Source: an uncultured Clostridia bacterium
GTDB lineage: Bacteria; Bacillota; Clostridia; Oscillospirales; Acutalibacteraceae
Direction of reading: 5' to 3'
NCBI GenBank assembly: GCA_937916195.1
Contig: CALFTO010000116.1
Coordinates: 1 to 7,669, forward strand
DNA length: 7,669 bases
Position 1 is the stretch's first letter. Each line of letters opens with the position of its first letter. This document shows positions 6,065 through 7,669 of the stretch, piece by piece. The notes below the pieces were generated by a model that saw only the letters and a list, made by a program, of their open reading frames with translations, was not told the origin of the DNA and made no database searches. The position numbers were made by a program, and so were the translations under genes.

Positions 6065-6065
6065 A

Positions 6066-6114
6066 AGCCTCCCTTGTCAAAGGGAGGGGGACCGCCGTAG
6101 GCGGTGGAGGGATT
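6066..6114. repeat. Short GC-rich interspersed repeat with two hairpins
   Basis: CCTCCCTT-GTCA-AAGGGAGG (6068-6087) forms an 8-bp hairpin. ACCGCC-GTA-GGCGGT (6091-6105) forms a second, and GGAGGGATT closes the unit (6106-6114). The first arm could also pair with the closing GGAGGGA. I recall repeats of this design (CCTCCCTT...AAGGGAGG...GGAGGGATT) as widespread intergenic elements in Clostridia; copy number cannot be seen from one copy. Confidence 0.65.
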
Positions 6115-6116
6115 CA

Positions 6117-6148
6117 AAAAAGCCTTGGAATAAATTCCAAGGCTTTTT
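6117..6148. terminator. Bidirectional rho-independent terminator between convergent genes
   Basis: AAAAAGCCTTGGAA (6117-6130) pairs perfectly with TTCCAAGGCTTTTT (6135-6148), loop TAAA. A-runs and T-runs on both sides make it work in either direction. It serves the M20 gene on the plus strand and the reductase ending at 6159 on the minus strand. Confidence 0.93.
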
Positions 6149-6158
6149 ATATGATATA

Positions 6159-7669
6159 TTATAACTTCATTGCAACGTCCCAAGCGCCCCAGATAACTGT
6201 GCGGAGATTTCCGACCTTCTGTGCATCGCCGATTACGTGAACGTGCTTAGCTTTCTGTGCAACGGGTGCAGGCTTGTAACCAACTGAAAGAATAACGCTG
6301 TCAGCGAGTACATCAATTGTCTTGCCGTCTTTTGTAGCAATTGTAACACCGTCATCGCGGATTTCAGTAGTCTTGCTCTCAAGATAAACAGGAACTTTGT
6401 TTGTCTTGAAGAAATCACGAAGATAGCTTGTGTTTGCAAGAGCAACACCGGGAGTTGTGATAAGGTCATCTTGCATCTCAACAATTACAGGCTTTTTGCC
6501 CTGAAGATAAAGCTCATAAGCAATTTCGCAACCTGTAAGACCGCCACCGATAACAACTACGTTGTCACCAACGAGTGAGTTATCAAGAAGGAAGTCAACT
6601 GCTTCAATAGCCTTTTCTGCGCCCTTAAGTGGAATCTTATTAGCAACTGCACCGGTAGCAACGATAACTTCGTCTGCACCGAGAGAAGCAATATCCTTAA
6701 CCCCTGTGTTCATATGAATTGTAATTGCATCATAACGCTGAATTTCGCGGTTGTACCAAGCAATAAGGTCACGGTCTTTTTCTTTGTAAGAGGGAGCAGC
6801 CGCCGCAATGAATACACCGCCGAGCTTGTCGCTCTTTTCGTAAAGGTCAACCTTGTGACCACGTTGTGCGCAAACCATAGCAGCTTCCATACCACCGATA
6901 CCGCCACCGATAACAGCAATTTTCTTGCTCTTCTTTGCGGGCTCAATCTTATATTTCTTTGACTGCATTGTCTTGGGGTTAAGAGCACAACGAGAAAGTC
7001 CCATTGTGTCCATAAGGTCCTGAGTATTTGCGTGTCCCTTTGAAGATGAGAAGTTGAAGCAACCTGCGTGACAGCAAATGCAAGGCTTAATTTCTTCAAT
7101 TCTGTCTTCAATAATCTTTGTAATCCATTCAGGGTCAGTAAGGAACTGACGAGCAACACCAACACCGTCAATCTTGCCGTCTGCAATAGCCTGAGCACCA
7201 ACATCGGGTTCCATTCTACCTGCACAGACTACAGGAATATCAACAAACTTCTTGATGTGTGCAACATCGTCAAGGTTGCAGTTCTGTGGCATATACATTG
7301 GTGGGTGAGCCCAATACCAAGAGTCATATGTACCGTTGTCAGCGTTAAGCATATCGTAGCCTGCATCCTGCAAATATTTAGCAGCCTTTTCAGACTCTTC
7401 CATTGCACGACCAACTTCTGTGTATTCTTCACCGGGCATTGCGCCTTCGCAGAAGCCCTTCATTTTTGACTCTACTGAATAACGAAGTGAAACAGGGTAG
7501 TCATCACCGCAAGCTTCTTTGATTGCCTTAACAACTTCAACTGCAAAGCGGTATCTGTTTTCAAAGTTTCCGCCGTATTCGTCAGTACGCTTGTTGAAGA
7601 ATTCAATAGCAAATTGGTCAAGAAGATAACCTTCGTGAACAGCGTGAACTTCAACACCGTCAACACCTG
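6159..7669 (-). CDS. 2-enoate reductase-type NADH:flavin oxidoreductase (Old Yellow Enzyme family), N-terminus outside the window
   Basis: 502 residues are visible, read from 7667 downward and open at the window edge. The family is about 650-670 residues, so roughly 150-165 N-terminal residues are missing. The internal ATG at 7463 is not the start: the frame upstream clearly encodes GVDGVEVHAVHEGYLLDQF. Numbering from the edge, this FMN TIM-barrel carries H8, H11 and Y14. The [4Fe-4S] cysteines are C196, C199, C203 and C227, with an extra C198. An FAD/NAD domain begins with GGGIGG (254-259) and E277; ATGA lies at 337-340. A second dinucleotide fold starts at GGGLTG (374-379), and the protein ends near an IGD FAD motif. 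Relatives reduce activated C=C bonds (2-enoate or cinnamate reductases, BaiCD-type bile acid enzymes). The substrate is not deducible here. It converges on the M20 gene. Confidence 0.93.
   Translation of the reverse strand, partial: GVDGVEVHAVHEGYLLDQFAIEFFNKRTDEYGGNFENRYRFAVEVVKAIKEACGDDYPVSLRYSVESKMKGFCEGAMPGEEYTEVGRAMEESEKAAKYLQDAGYDMLNADNGTYDSWYWAHPPMYMPQNCNLDDVAHIKKFVDIPVVCAGRMEPDVGAQAIADGKIDGVGVARQFLTDPEWITKIIEDRIEEIKPCICCHAGCFNFSSSKGHANTQDLMDTMGLSRCALNPKTMQSKKYKIEPAKKSKKIAVIGGGIGGMEAAMVCAQRGHKVDLYEKSDKLGGVFIAAAAPSYKEKDRDLIAWYNREIQRYDAITIHMNTGVKDIASLGADEVIVATGAVANKIPLKGAEKAIEAVDFLLDNSLVGDNVVVIGGGLTGCEIAYELYLQGKKPVIVEMQDDLITTPGVALANTSYLRDFFKTNKVPVYLESKTTEIRDDGVTIATKDGKTIDVLADSVILSVGYKPAPVAQKAKHVHVIGDAQKVGNLRTVIWGAWDVAMKL

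Noticed and set aside
7472..7666. Separate short minus-strand gene upstream of the reductase
   Set aside because: The reductase frame itself is open through this stretch and encodes its conserved flavin-domain residues; the other frame is a shadow.

Overview
The window looks like chromosomal DNA of a low-to-moderate GC gut-type anaerobic Firmicute, probably a Clostridia/Oscillospirales relative. The signs are strong AGGAGG ribosome-binding sites, an aldo/keto reductase with a ferredoxin-like tail, an ECF-type S component, a flavin/Fe-S enoate-reductase-like enzyme, and short GC-rich intergenic repeats of a kind common in these genomes. The taxonomic guess is inference.

Region 1 (1 to about 2843) reads as the right-hand end of an integrated mobile element. 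It holds a ParB/Spo0J-family gene that lacks its normal 5' end (54/93-848), a 66-residue unknown protein translated right behind it (860-1060), and a large serine recombinase (1160-2794) with its own promoter. The recombinase reading frame is cut by one in-frame TAA at 2177-2179. Its downstream frame also continues through what looks like its own terminator (2626-2666), so the gene appears to be decaying. Beyond it lies a compact structured stretch (2680-2830) ending in a sequence that matches the 3' end of a tRNA-Leu, including CCA, followed at once by a rho-independent terminator (2844-2878). I read 2820-2843 as the element/chromosome junction.

Region 2 (2889-6064) is a tight three-gene operon with its own promoter: an Fe-S aldo/keto reductase, an ECF-type S component, and a membrane-anchored M20 metallopeptidase. 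Both gene junctions are TAATG stop/start overlaps, so translation is probably coupled. A 17-bp perfect palindrome overlaps the -10 box and may be an operator.

Region 3 (6065-6158) separates convergent genes. It contains a two-hairpin GC-rich repeat and a strong terminator that can work in both directions.

Region 4 (6159-7669, minus strand) is the C-terminal three quarters of a large flavin/[4Fe-4S]/FAD reductase of the 2-enoate reductase / BaiCD-like family. Its N-terminus lies beyond the right edge.

I see no defence island, CRISPR array, intact tRNA or clearly new multi-gene system. The most useful leads are the element boundary, the damaged recombinase, the upstream 15-bp repeats, and the uncharacterised reductase/transporter/peptidase operon.
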